Source: Bacteroidaceae bacterium HV4-6-C5C
Lineage (GTDB): Bacteria; Bacteroidota; Bacteroidia; Bacteroidales; Bacteroidaceae
Reading direction: 5' to 3'
Assembly (NCBI GenBank): GCA_007896885.1
Contig: VOIU01000022.1
Coordinates: forward strand, 1-55,759
DNA length: 55,759 bases
The notes under the pieces are model-generated. The model was not told where the DNA came from, searched no databases, and was given only the letters and a program-made list of their open reading frames with translations. Below, piece after piece: positions 17,199-25,943 of the stretch. The translations under genes and the position numbers were made by a program. Numbering within the stretch: the first letter of the stretch is position 1; every line of letters begins with the position of its first letter.

Positions 17199-18842
17199 TT
17201 AATATGCTTGTACAGCTTTAAATACGGGGCGGGTTTGTTGAATCTCCGTTTCAAAACCAAACCAGCATCCTCGTTGCAGCGTATCATCTGCAGGTAGGAA
17301 GCAAAGCCGCAGCTCGTTTCTGTATTCCCCATAAATGACCTCCCAACTTGCGGGCGGTTGCTGATGTTTCGTCCTCACTCTTTCCGCCGGAGCTTTTTTG
17401 AGTGACATTCCGGCTTCGATCCATGCTATGGTTACCGCATCCCGATATTCGGGATAATATGTCTTGCAGAATTCGTAAAGCAAGATGCCGCGCTTTTCCA
17501 GTCCCATAGGTTGGTCTATCAATCCTATCCGGATGAGGTGATTCAGAAAATCATGAACGAAACTTTCCTTCTCCACAATAAGTCTTCGCGTTATGCCTTG
17601 CCATGCTTCAGCATTGTAATATCCGTCCAGTAAGCGTGAAAGTTGGCGGGCGGTCTGCAGCTCATCGGGAGTTATCTCGCGCGTTTGAAGTACTTCATAA
17701 GGAGGGAGAGGGGAATAGCGGATACCCAGTTCTTCAGCACGACGACGCATTTCCGTGCCGGGAAGTAACTTCAACGATTCCAATTGAATTTCGCCTGCAT
17801 TATATTGCGCTAAAGTCTGCACGTCTTCAAAAATCTCTTCCAAGTGATATAGCGGCAGTCCGGCAATGAGATCGGCATGCGTCTCCATATTGGGCAGTGC
17901 ACATAAAAAGCGTAAACCATCAAGCGCATCCGCCAGTTTACCCTTGCGCATGCTCTTTTCCAAAACTGGTTCACGCAGACTTTGTATGCCCGCTTCCAAG
18001 TGGAGTAGCCCTTCAGGCATTCGACTCAATTCTTCTTTTAAGGCATCGGTCAGTAAAGCCGGATGCATTTCGAGGTGGAACCTGATATCCGAATGAAATT
18101 CGAGAAACAGCTGTAACAAGTCTTTGGCACGTTGTGGATTATAGTTGAATGTGCGGTCGAGTACACGTACGTTCTTTATTCCGTGCGAGCGTATCAGCTC
18201 CAGTCGCTCCCTTATATCACTAAGCGGTAATATCCGTACAGGCTTTTCACCTCCGCTTACACAGAAAGCACAAGTGTTGAAACATCCCCGTGTTGTCTCC
18301 AGTTGCACAAAAGGTTTGCTCCAGTTGAAGAAGATACTTTTCTCAGGTGCAACGAGTCCGGCAAAGTTAAGTACCCGTGCTATACCATTGTCGCGGTAAA
18401 GACCGTTTGCATCCAGATAACATAAGCCCGGAATATCCGCCCATGCTATTCTGTCCATTGTACAGTCCAGCCATTGAGGTACGGCTTCTTCACCTTCACC
18501 TCTGAATACACAATCAACAAAACTATTTCTCCTGAGAAATTCTTCATTGTCCCCCAGAAACTCCGGTCCGCCCAGCGCAATATGACATTGAGGCAACAAT
18601 GCTTTCACACGCGCTAAAATATGTAGCAGTTGCTCGTGATTGAACAGCCATGCCGTAGCTGCAACGATGTCGGGGTTCTTGGCAGCCACTTCGGCTGCTG
18701 TCATTCCGGCGTTTTCGTTGATTGTAGACGACACGATATCCCATTCCAAATCTTCTCTGTCCGCCATTTGCGCGTGCAAAGCAGGAAGAGCCAAAGAGGA
18801 GTGTGCATAAGAACTATTCAAATCGAGCCAGAGAATTTTCAT
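17199..18842 (-). CDS. B12-binding-type radical SAM protein with DUF4080 tail
   Basis: A 547-residue cytosolic enzyme. Residues 1-130 resemble a Rossmann cobalamin-binding domain, though the DxHxxG motif that ligates cobalamin is not evident. Residues about 180-380 form the radical SAM barrel with the cluster ligands Cys187, Cys191 and Cys194 (CFNTCAFC, CX3CX2C). The C-terminal part matches DUF4080. Members of this group occur widely in gut anaerobes; the substrate is not known. Its start lies 127 bp from the divergent arsR start, so the two genes share a control region. Confidence 0.85.
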   Translation of the reverse strand: MKILWLDLNSSYAHSSLALPALHAQMADREDLEWDIVSSTINENAGMTAAEVAAKNPDIVAATAWLFNHEQLLHILARVKALLPQCHIALGGPEFLGDNEEFLRRNSFVDCVFRGEGEEAVPQWLDCTMDRIAWADIPGLCYLDANGLYRDNGIARVLNFAGLVAPEKSIFFNWSKPFVQLETTRGCFNTCAFCVSGGEKPVRILPLSDIRERLELIRSHGIKNVRVLDRTFNYNPQRAKDLLQLFLEFHSDIRFHLEMHPALLTDALKEELSRMPEGLLHLEAGIQSLREPVLEKSMRKGKLADALDGLRFLCALPNMETHADLIAGLPLYHLEEIFEDVQTLAQYNAGEIQLESLKLLPGTEMRRRAEELGIRYSPLPPYEVLQTREITPDELQTARQLSRLLDGYYNAEAWQGITRRLIVEKESFVHDFLNHLIRIGLIDQPMGLEKRGILLYEFCKTYYPEYRDAVTIAWIEAGMSLKKAPAERVRTKHQQPPASWEVIYGEYRNELRLCFLPADDTLQRGCWFGFETEIQQTRPVFKAVQAY

Positions 18843-18934
18843 CTTTTTAGTTTTGGAGTTAGCTGTTCCGGGGGAACATTAAAGCCCACAAAGATAGCGA
18901 ATATCTTTTTTGCCCATTTATGCTGCGATTAAAA

Positions 18935-18960
18935 TATTGTTCGTATATTTGCGAACAATA
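18935..18960 (+). promoter_or_regulatory. ArsR operator overlapping the arsR promoter
   Basis: A perfect inverted repeat, TATTGTTCG (18935-18943) and CGAACAATA (18952-18960), has 8 bp between the arms. The spacer and arm edge contain TATATTTG (18944-18951), an exact Bacteroidetes -7 element. A repressor bound here would cover the promoter. The ATG of arsR is 10 bp downstream. A second copy of the same core sits after arsR. Confidence 0.85.
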
Positions 18961-18969
18961 ATAAAGATT

Positions 18970-19287
18970 ATGGGAAAAGAAGAGTTCACTAAAGAGCAAG
19001 AACAGCTGGCACGTTTTGCCAAGGCATTGGGACATCCCGTCCGGATAGCTATCTTGCAAATGCTAGCCAAACAGACCTGTTGCTATCATGGCGATATGTC
19101 CGAGGTGCTACCAATTGCGAAAAGCACATTATCACAGCATCTCAAAGAGCTGAAAGACGCCGGGTTGATACAGGGAACCATTACCTTACCGAGTGTGAAG
19201 TATTGCATTAATGAGGAAAACTGGGCGCTCGCACGTAAACTTCTTGAAGGGCTACTTGTGGAAGTGACAAAAGCCGATAAATGCTGA
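18970..19287 (+). CDS. arsR: ArsR-family arsenical-responsive repressor
   Basis: A 105-residue ArsR/SmtB winged-helix repressor (FAKALGHPVRIAILQMLAKQTCC, then STLSQHLKELKDAGLIQG as recognition helix). The adjacent Cys pair in QTCCYHGDMSE, at the start of the putative metal-binding region, and a further Cys at the C-terminus are candidate arsenite ligands. The frame is open to 18910, but the ATG at 18970 is preferred because the upstream part would overlap the operator and adds a non-family extension. It heads the arsenic operon and probably represses itself and the downstream genes through the two palindromes. Confidence 0.9.
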   Translation: MGKEEFTKEQEQLARFAKALGHPVRIAILQMLAKQTCCYHGDMSEVLPIAKSTLSQHLKELKDAGLIQGTITLPSVKYCINEENWALARKLLEGLLVEVTKADKC

Positions 19288-19309
19288 TTAATCTATTTTT
19301 TTGTACTAA

Positions 19310-19338
19310 ATGTTCGTATAACTACGAATTACGAACAT
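19310..19338 (+). promoter_or_regulatory. Second ArsR operator, between arsR and arsN-arsC
   Basis: A perfect inverted repeat, ATGTTCGTA (19310-19318) and TACGAACAT (19330-19338), with an 11-bp spacer, shares the core TGTTCG/CGAACA with the operator before arsR. It lies 62 bp before the fusion gene. It suggests a second repressed promoter or a roadblock site inside the operon. Confidence 0.75.
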
Positions 19339-19399
19339 AGTTTATAAATACAGATAAACCATTCTTAATCACATATACACATATTATAATAAATGAACT

Positions 19400-20308
19400 A
19401 TGAACATTAGAAACGCAACACCGGGTGACGTCGGTGCCATTTGTAATATTTATAATTATTACGTGGAACATACAGCTGTGACTTTCGAAACCATGCCGGT
19501 TTCGGAGTCTGAAATGAAAAATAGAATGAACGAGGTAATTGAATCGGGCCACTCTTTTTGTGTCGGTGAAGCAGGAGACAAGATAATAGGCTATTATTAT
19601 ACCCATCGATGGAATAATCGCTGCGCTTATTCCACAACTCTGGAGGAAAGCATTTATCTGGATAAAGATGAAAGAGGGAAGGGGTACGGTACGCAACTTT
19701 TCCAACATTTGCTGGCGCATATTGATCAGAATGAAGTCCACGTGCTGATTGCCGGCATTTCCATTCCTAATGAAGATAGCGTTCGCTTACACGAAAAATT
19801 TGGTTTCACGCAGATCTCCCGCATGAAAGAAATCGGACGCAAGTTCGATAAATGGCGTGACGTCGGTCATTGGCAACTCATCTTCAATTCCCTGCCCAAG
19901 AAAATATTGGTGTTGTGCACCGGAAACAGTTGCCGCAGTCAGCTAGCCGAGGGGTATTTGCGTCATTTTGCAGGCGATAAAGCCGAAGTGTATAGCGCAG
20001 GAGTCGAAAAACACGGCGTCAATCCACGGGCTGTAGCTATTATGAAGGAAGACGGTATCGATCTGTCCGGGCATACCTCAAATCTCGTCGATGAATATCG
20101 CAATATTGCTTTTGACTATGTGATTACCGTTTGCGATAATGCCCGCGAACGCTGTCCTTACTATCCTACGGGGGCTGTGAAACTTCATCACAGTTTTCCT
20201 GATCCTGCCAAGGCGCAAGGTACGGAAGAAGAGATCACAGCTTGTTTTCGCGATGTGCGGAATATGATAAAGGATTATTGTAAGCAATTTGTAGAAAACC
20301 ATCTTTAA
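19400..20308 (+). CDS. ArsN-type acetyltransferase fused to arsenate reductase ArsC
   Basis: A 302-residue two-domain protein. Residues 1-165 are a GNAT acetyltransferase of the phosphinothricin/ArsN type (DERGKGYGTQLFQHLL as acetyl-CoA loop, SVRLHEKFGF near its end). Residues 168-302 are a thioredoxin-linked arsenate reductase of the low-molecular-weight phosphatase fold: the CX5R loop Cys173-Arg179 (LCTGNSCRSQLAEG) and the redox pair Cys245 and Cys252 (VCDNARERC). ArsN enzymes acetylate the arsenical antibiotic arsinothricin; ArsC reduces arsenate to arsenite for export. All residues needed for the three-Cys ArsC cycle are present. Fusions of these families are known but uncommon; the junction here is in frame with no sign of error. 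Confidence 0.88.
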   Translation: MNIRNATPGDVGAICNIYNYYVEHTAVTFETMPVSESEMKNRMNEVIESGHSFCVGEAGDKIIGYYYTHRWNNRCAYSTTLEESIYLDKDERGKGYGTQLFQHLLAHIDQNEVHVLIAGISIPNEDSVRLHEKFGFTQISRMKEIGRKFDKWRDVGHWQLIFNSLPKKILVLCTGNSCRSQLAEGYLRHFAGDKAEVYSAGVEKHGVNPRAVAIMKEDGIDLSGHTSNLVDEYRNIAFDYVITVCDNARERCPYYPTGAVKLHHSFPDPAKAQGTEEEITACFRDVRNMIKDYCKQFVENHL

Positions 20309-20424
20309 AAAGAAACGAAGCGCGGTGAATGCTCATAATCAATCTACTTATAAAGAGTGAATCCAAAGAGAGGTTGTAAAGAATACCTATAGCAGATTGC
20401 CGTGGAGAATGACTATAAATAATC

Positions 20425-21522
20425 ATGATAGAAAATAATATGAATCCCGAATGTTGTAACACAACAGTTGCCCGTAAGCGACTGAACTTTTTAGACCGTT
20501 ATCTTACCCTTTGGATTTTTTTAGCCATGGGTTTGGGCGTGTCTGCAGGTTATTTCTTTCCGTCTGTAGCGGACGGTATTAATGCCATGTCCAGTGGGAC
20601 GACTAATATTCCGCTGGCTATCGGCTTGATTTTGATGATGTATCCACCCTTGGCTAAGGTACGTTATAATGAGATGGGTAAGGTGTTCCGTAACAAACGT
20701 ATCCTGGGTGCATCGTTGCTGCTCAATTGGATTATCGGGCCTTTGTTGATGTTTGTTTTAGCCATCTTGTTTTTGCATGACTACCCCGAATATATGGTAG
20801 GACTGATACTTATTGGTTCGGCACGTTGCATCGCTATGGTTATTGTTTGGAATGAACTTGCGGGCGGTAACCGTGAATATGCTGCGGGACTTGTTGCGCT
20901 GAATAGTATATTCCAAGTACTGTTTTACAGTATTTATGTCTATTTTTTCGTATCCGTTTTGCTGCCTTTATTCGGTGTTGGCGGACAAGAAGTAGATATT
21001 ACCATTGGTGAAATAGCACGTAGCGTAGGTATATATTTGGGCATTCCCTTTGCTTTGGGTTTGTTGAGCCAGCTTATTCTGGTAAAGACAAAAGGAGAAG
21101 AATGGTTTCGACAAAAGTTTGTTCCCTTTATTTCTCCGCTGACCCTTATTGCCCTGTTGTTTACCATCATTCTGATGTTCAGTTTGAAAGGACAACTCAT
21201 TGTCGAAATTCCTTTTGATGTGGTTCGCATTGCCATTCCGTTACTGATATACTTTGGATTGATGTTTCTGGCTAGCTTCTTTCTAGGTAAACGCATGGGA
21301 GCTGATTATAGTCAGGATGCCTCCATCTCGTTTACGGCCGCAGGCAATAACTTTGAGTTGGCTATTGCCGTAGCCATCGGTGTATTTGGCATTAATAGCG
21401 GACAGGCCTTTGCCGGAGTCATCGGCCCGTTGGTCGAAGTCCCTGCACTGATTATTCTGGTGAATGTAGCACTACGACTCAAACGAAAATACTTTGATAC
21501 GAGTAGAAATAAGATGCAATAA
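20425..21522 (+). CDS. acr3: ACR3-family arsenite efflux permease
   Basis: A 365-residue membrane protein with about ten helices. It matches the ACR3 class: [24 protein letters not shown] at the N-terminus, [19 protein letters not shown] with the essential Cys in helix 4, and [20 protein letters not shown] near the end. It exports arsenite, using the proton gradient, and would act on the product of the upstream ArsC domain. There is no arsA or arsD nearby, as expected for an ACR3 that works alone. Confidence 0.93.
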   Translation: MIENNMNPECCNTTVARKRLNFLDRYLTLWIFLAMGLGVSAGYFFPSVADGINAMSSGTTNIPLAIGLILMMYPPLAKVRYNEMGKVFRNKRILGASLLLNWIIGPLLMFVLAILFLHDYPEYMVGLILIGSARCIAMVIVWNELAGGNREYAAGLVALNSIFQVLFYSIYVYFFVSVLLPLFGVGGQEVDITIGEIARSVGIYLGIPFALGLLSQLILVKTKGEEWFRQKFVPFISPLTLIALLFTIILMFSLKGQLIVEIPFDVVRIAIPLLIYFGLMFLASFFLGKRMGADYSQDASISFTAAGNNFELAIAVAIGVFGINSGQAFAGVIGPLVEVPALIILVNVALRLKRKYFDTSRNKMQ

Positions 21523-21554
21523 AGTTGAATTCAATTTATATATAATAAAAAAAT

Positions 21555-21791
21555 ATGGAAATAAAGATTTTAGGCACCGGTTGTGCCAATTGTAAAGCAT
21601 TGTACGCTACAGTAGAACAGGTGGTTAAAGAGTTGGGGCTGACGGCTTCTATTGTGAAAGAAGAAGATTTGATAAAGATTATGCAATATAATGTAATGAC
21701 GCTTCCTGCTCTTGTTTTAGATGATAAAGTTGTTGCTAAAGGTAAGATTTCAGCTACTGAAGTAAAAGTATTATTAACCTCAAAAATATAA
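21555..21791 (+). CDS. arsE: Small thioredoxin-fold protein, ArsE-like
   Basis: A 78-residue cytosolic thioredoxin-like protein with a CANC redox motif (Cys10, Cys13) and the cis-Pro region MTLPALVLDDK. It belongs to the small redox-active disulfide protein family. In a described Phocaeicola vulgatus arsenic operon, a gene of this kind stands beside arsF and arsG and is called arsE; the three are linked to reduction of nitro-aromatic arsenicals and export of the amino product. The same order here supports the symbol, which is assigned by context and memory. Confidence 0.75.
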   Translation: MEIKILGTGCANCKALYATVEQVVKELGLTASIVKEEDLIKIMQYNVMTLPALVLDDKVVAKGKISATEVKVLLTSKI

Positions 21792-21796
21792 TAAGT

Positions 21797-22201
21797 ATGA
21801 AACGTTTTTTAGCGATGTCTTATGCTTGTTTGTTTGTCGTTTTGGCGATAGCACAAACGCAGCCAAACACATACGTAGAGATTCTCTGTTTCCATGGGAA
21901 GCAACGTTGCATAACTTGTAAAGCTGTGGAAAAATATACCAAAGAAGTTGTATCTAAAGACTTTGCCGAGTTGGTGAAAAAGGGAAAAGTGCGCTTACGT
22001 GAAGTTGATATTTCTACAGAGGAAGGGGAGAAAATTGCAGATAAATATCGGGTTAGCTGGTCGTCACTTTATGTAAACGGATGGAAAAATGGAAAAGAGA
22101 CTCGAAACGACATGACACAAGTTGGCTTTCAGAATGCACGAAACAATACAACTTATTTTAAGAACGAGTTGAAAAAGAAAATTAATCAACTGCTTAAATA
22201 G
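21797..22201 (+). CDS. arsF: ArsF-family exported thiol protein
   Basis: A 134-residue protein with a cleavable signal peptide ending near AIAQT. The mature part has a CxxC pair (QRCITCKAVEKY) and an Ile-rich thioredoxin-like core (VRLREVDISTEEGEKIADKYRVSWSSLYV). This matches the family annotated as nitrophenyl compound nitroreductase subunit ArsF. It starts 5 bp after arsE and lies 13 bp before arsG, so the three are tightly coupled. The predicted role is redox handling of aromatic arsenicals in the periplasm. Confidence 0.8.
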   Translation: MKRFLAMSYACLFVVLAIAQTQPNTYVEILCFHGKQRCITCKAVEKYTKEVVSKDFAELVKKGKVRLREVDISTEEGEKIADKYRVSWSSLYVNGWKNGKETRNDMTQVGFQNARNNTTYFKNELKKKINQLLK

Positions 22202-22214
22202 AACGAAGGTATCT

Positions 22215-22928
22215 ATGGAATATTTACAAAACCTTCTTAACAGTAGTGAGATGCCCGTTATTACGGCTTTCTTGCTAGGCTTACTTACTGCTATCAGTCC
22301 ATGCCCTTTAGCAACTAATATAACGGCTGTCGGATATATCAGTAAAGATGTGGGCAATCGGAGCAGGATTTTTTGGAGTGGCATTTTATATGCTGTGGGA
22401 CGTATTCTTTCTTATTCGCTGTTGGGAGTGGTTCTTATTGCCATTTTGCGAAATGGTGCAGATCTATTCTTCATTCAAAAAGCGATCAGTCATTGGGGGG
22501 AGATATTTATAGCTCCTGCTTTAATACTGATAGGTCTTTTTATGCTATTTGGGAGTAGAATAAATTTGCCTAATTTCGGGTTTTCGGCAACTAAAAAAAC
22601 AGAAAAGCTACGCGGTTTATGGGGAAGCCTATTGCTAGGGATCTTATTTGCGCTAGTGTTTTGTCCCACAAGCGGATTATTTTATTTTGGGATGCTTATA
22701 CCCATGTCTGCTATGGAAAGCGGAGGGTACTTTTTACCAATAGTCTTTGCTTTAGCTACCGGAATCCCGGTAGTGCTTGTGGCTTGGATTTTGGCATACA
22801 GTCTTGCGGGAATAGGAAAGTTCTATGATCGCGTACAACTTTTTCAAAAATGGTTTAACCGGATTGTAGCAATAATTTTTATTATAATAGGTGTTTATTA
22901 TGGACTTGTTTTTTTTGATTTAATATGA
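22215..22928 (+). CDS. arsG: ArsG-family aromatic arsenical efflux permease (DsbD/CcdA-like)
   Basis: A 237-residue membrane protein with about six helices and the DsbD/CcdA-type paired Cys (AISPCPLATN early, VFCPTSGLFYFGML mid-protein). It fits the aromatic aminobenzylarsenical permease ArsG family, thought to export the reduced products made with ArsE and ArsF. The homologous CcdA fold carries electrons across the membrane, so an alternative role is to supply reductant to ArsF. Its stop overlaps the start of the next permease by 4 bp. Confidence 0.82.
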   Translation: MEYLQNLLNSSEMPVITAFLLGLLTAISPCPLATNITAVGYISKDVGNRSRIFWSGILYAVGRILSYSLLGVVLIAILRNGADLFFIQKAISHWGEIFIAPALILIGLFMLFGSRINLPNFGFSATKKTEKLRGLWGSLLLGILFALVFCPTSGLFYFGMLIPMSAMESGGYFLPIVFALATGIPVVLVAWILAYSLAGIGKFYDRVQLFQKWFNRIVAIIFIIIGVYYGLVFFDLI

Positions 22929-23893
22929 TACAGAAGTTTGTTGATTGGCTGGTATATGTCGCTTTTGGGCTGGACGCTGAATCCCACCTTGGAATGGCGG
23001 TAAATTTCTTCTTTTACGATACAATAAAGATACTGACTTTGTTGTTCTTTATCAGTCTCATAATGGGTGTTATTAATGCTTACTTCCCTATTGAACGTTT
23101 ACGTAATTATTTGACCACGCGTAAACTGTATGGATTACAGTATTTTTTTGCTTCATTATTCGGTGCCATAACCCCGTTCTGCTCCTGCTCCTCAATTCCT
23201 TTGTTTATTGGATTTGTTAAAGGTGGCATTCCTTTAGGGGTTACCTTTGCCTATCTCATTACATCTCCCCTGGTCAATGAAGTTGCTGTGGCTATGTTTA
23301 TCGGAACTTTTGGAGTACGCATAACCGTCATTTATGTACTTAGTGGCATTTTGCTTGGGATGATAGGAGGCTTTGTTTTAGGCAAAATGAAATTAGAAGG
23401 TCATTTGAGTGAATGGGTGAGACAGATTCAAAAGCAATCCTCAGTGGAGGCTGGAATTTGGGAAAAAGAAAAAACTCCTTTTGTAAAAAGGTTTCCGGCT
23501 ATAGTAAAAGAAGCTTGGGGAATTATCAGGGGAGTTTTGCTATACGTGATTATTGGTATAGGTCTTGGTGCATTGATGCATGGTTATGTTCCGGAAGGTT
23601 TTTTTGAACATTATCTTTCAAGAGATAATTGGTATGCCGTACCCATCTCTGTTTTATTTGCTGTACCCATGTATGCGAATGCCGCCGGAATAGTGCCTGT
23701 TATTGAAGTGTTCGTAGCCAAAGGAGTACCCATAGGCACAGCTTTAGCGTTTATGATGGCTGTTGTAGGACTTTCGTTTCCTGAAGCTACGTTACTTAAG
23801 AAAGTAATGAACTGGCGGCTTATCGGAATTTTTTTCGGTCTGATTACTTTGTTCATCATTATTTTAGGCTATCTGTTTAATATGGTATTATAA
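22925..23893 (+). CDS. arsP: ArsP-type organoarsenical permease (DUF318/PF03773)
   Basis: A 322-residue membrane protein with about eight helices in two halves joined by a charged loop near residues 160-190. The TPFCSCSSIPLFIGFVKGG motif with paired Cys is diagnostic for the DUF318 permeases. ArsP members export methylarsenite and trivalent aromatic arsenicals. As last gene of this operon, overlapping arsG by 4 bp, an arsenical role is much more likely than the generic permease label. No clear terminator follows. Confidence 0.82.
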   Translation: MIQKFVDWLVYVAFGLDAESHLGMAVNFFFYDTIKILTLLFFISLIMGVINAYFPIERLRNYLTTRKLYGLQYFFASLFGAITPFCSCSSIPLFIGFVKGGIPLGVTFAYLITSPLVNEVAVAMFIGTFGVRITVIYVLSGILLGMIGGFVLGKMKLEGHLSEWVRQIQKQSSVEAGIWEKEKTPFVKRFPAIVKEAWGIIRGVLLYVIIGIGLGALMHGYVPEGFFEHYLSRDNWYAVPISVLFAVPMYANAAGIVPVIEVFVAKGVPIGTALAFMMAVVGLSFPEATLLKKVMNWRLIGIFFGLITLFIIILGYLFNMVL

Positions 23894-24618
23894 ATTTCTT
23901 TTCTTTTCATATTAAAATTACAATAAAAAGATTTTATATTAATATTAATTCATATATTTGCGCTTGATATGCTTTTTGTTATTATAAATATATAAGAAAA
24001 GTATAAGTAAATATTGTGTATCACATGAAATAAAAGATGGCATGATTTTCCATAAGATGAATGACTACTAAAATGGTTGCGCTATTGAATAGTGATCTCT
24101 TCTAAATATTTGATAAACAGTACTTATGTTTGACTATTATGTGGTGTTTTAATTTTTTTTGCTGCATCTGTTTAAGGCTTTTAAGTGATTTTGTTATTGT
24201 AGCGCAAATTTTGAAAACTTTTAGATAAGGTATATATGTCTTATTTTTTATGCAAATGAAAATTGAATTTATTGTTGTTTACATATGGATGGTTATGGTG
24301 AAACATTTTTATCCGGTTGTGTAGATATAAAATAATAAATCAAGAATTATTTGTAATGAATACCAACGGTTTTTATAGAAATATAGTCGTAAAATATGGA
24401 ATAAAATGATAATCCCTTTTTCTTTTCTTGTTGTTTTTTACATCGGGATCGCTTGCCTAATGGCACATTGTTCTACCGATGTTGAACTATGGGGTGAGGA
24501 ATTAGAGTGACACTTTTGATATGGTTGCGATGCGATATCGTTCTTATCAATTTATTTTGTTTGTTTGTTTGTCTTTCCGTGCTAGTGTGTGCGGGAAGAC
24601 TTTTTTTGCCCTCAATAC

Positions 24619-24689
24619 ATGGTCTGTTGATAGAAGACAGACCATCTGTTATGCCTTAACGCACCATCTGTTGGGGCAAAACAGATGGT
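24619..24689. repeat. Tandem related hairpins
   Basis: Hairpin A pairs ATGGTCTGT (24619-24627) with ACAGACCAT (24637-24645) around 9 nt. Hairpin B pairs ACCATCTGTT (24663-24672) with AACAGATGGT (24680-24689) around 7 nt. ACCATCTGTT also occurs at 24641-24650, so the hairpins share sequence and could form alternative pairings. No U-tract follows. Confidence 0.75.
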
Positions 24690-24770
24690 ATGTCAATTGG
24701 TTCTAAATTGAAAAAATGAAATTCCCTTTATATATATTTCTTATATATTTCTCTTCTATATAGTTATGTC

Positions 24771-24867
24771 GTGCTCATTTTTTGCACGCATTCGTGCTCG
24801 CTTTTTGAGCTAAATGGCTGAATGTGAGCTGAAAAGTTGCACGGTCTTTTGCTCGTTTTTTGCACGC
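24771..24867. repeat. Cluster of GTGCTC-T-rich-GCACGC repeats
   Basis: Three imperfect units lie at 24771-24789 (GTGCTCATTTTTTGCACGC), 24794-24810 (GTGCTCGCTTTTTGAGC) and 24849-24867 (TTGCTCGTTTTTTGCACGC). Each has a GC-rich end on either side of a T-run. No coding sense is seen. Confidence 0.6.
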
Positions 24868-25042
24868 TATATTTTATCCCCGTCAGAATGCTTCTAGAGG
24901 GGGATATGATGTGTTCTAGTATCTTTTCCGGGTTTACTTTTATACTATTCAGGTTATGCTTCTATGATTTTGTAGTGTATCTCATTTTTTTAAACCGTCT
25001 CATGTTATTTTAATCCGCTAAAAACCGCCGGCAACCGACCTG

Positions 25043-25074
25043 TTTGGAAAACGCTTTTGGATGTATTACTTTTG
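25043..25074 (+). promoter_or_regulatory. Bacteroidetes-type promoter
   Basis: TTTG at 25043-25046 and TACTTTTG at 25067-25074 are separated by 20 bp, close to the consensus spacing. Transcription would begin near 25081 and run through the truncated receptor gene at 25260, giving a leader of about 180 nt. Confidence 0.55.
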
Positions 25075-25259
25075 TTAGGAAATGAAATTGATGCATCGGG
25101 ATTTAAAGCGAAGCACTATGCAGTGCTAATTTTGTGTAAAAAATAATTGTATGTAAATTTGATATTTTATTTTTATTACATTTGATGGTCTATACGCAAA
25201 ATATCCCTTTAAATCTCATTAAAATGCATTTGCTGTTATTTTAACATTGTTCTGCAAAT

Positions 25260-25943
25260 ATGAAATTGAACGTCTATATATTGCTGTTTTTATTACTCTG
25301 TACAAGTTTTGGCAATGCTCAGAATGCTATTTCCGTGTTCGGCAATCTGTATGACATGAAGACTAATGAACCGGTGGATTACGCCAACGTGGCATGCTTA
25401 AAGTCAGATTCGACTTTTCTGAAAGGAAGCATATCCGACTCGCTCGGATATTTCAAATTTGACCTGGAAGGTGCCCCTAAGCAAGAATATTATATTTTGC
25501 AAGTCACCCACTTGAACTATGAAAAGAAGTTTGTGAATATTCGCTTGTCCGACAATTCCGGGCATACTATCAAACTTGAACCTAATAGCAACTCACTCTC
25601 CGAAGTTTTGGTGTTGGGCACACAGACAAAAGTGAAAAACAAATTGAATGTGGAGTATAAAGTCACCGACCGACTGAGGGAGAAATCCTTGCGTACTTCC
25701 CAATTGTTGGAGAATATCCCGACTGTGTTTGTGGATTATAACCAAAATGTTTATATCAAAGGCAGCAGCAGGATATTGATTTTGCGCAACGGCAAAGAAA
25801 TCTATTTAGCTTTGTCAGCATCTAAATATGTGCCAATTGACAGGTCTTTGCTGATTCGCGTCACGGAGCTCTCTTTATATCGCATCTGTTGGCCGAAAAA
25901 TTCTACGATGGCTTTATCATTTGTGCCATTCTCGTACTCGTAG
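25260..25943 (+). pseudogene. TonB-dependent outer-membrane receptor, truncated
   Basis: The first 180 residues are a typical Bacteroidetes outer-membrane beta-barrel protein: signal peptide ending at GNAQN, a carboxypeptidase-regulatory-like domain (VFGNLYDMKTNEPVDYANV through KLEPN), and the beginning of a plug domain (LRTSQLLENIPTVFVDYNQNVYIKGSSRILILRNGKEI). Full-length members are 700-900 residues. After GKEI, near 25800, the frame becomes the antisense of the minus-strand lipoprotein gene and encodes 47 unrelated residues before a stop. The entire barrel is missing, so the product cannot be a receptor. A rearrangement breakpoint at about 25797-25805 is the simplest reading. Confidence 0.82.

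Larger units (their letters stand above)
23894..25259. other. AT-rich gene desert of about 1.37 kb
   Basis: No convincing coding region is present; the longest frame (24521-24706) lacks family signs. The stretch holds a -7 element TATATTTG at 23953-23960, two adjacent related hairpins (24619-24689), a cluster of GTGCTC-type repeats (24771-24867) and a good promoter at its right end (25043-25074). It separates the arsenic operon from a disrupted receptor gene and may be the scar of past insertions and deletions. Confidence 0.7.

Noticed and set aside
24521..24706. 61-residue frame in the gene desert
   Set aside because: It overlaps the tandem hairpins, whose base-pairing explains the sequence better than coding does.
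24619..24867. Possible CRISPR array
   Set aside because: The repeats are short, imperfect and irregularly spaced, and no cas genes are nearby.
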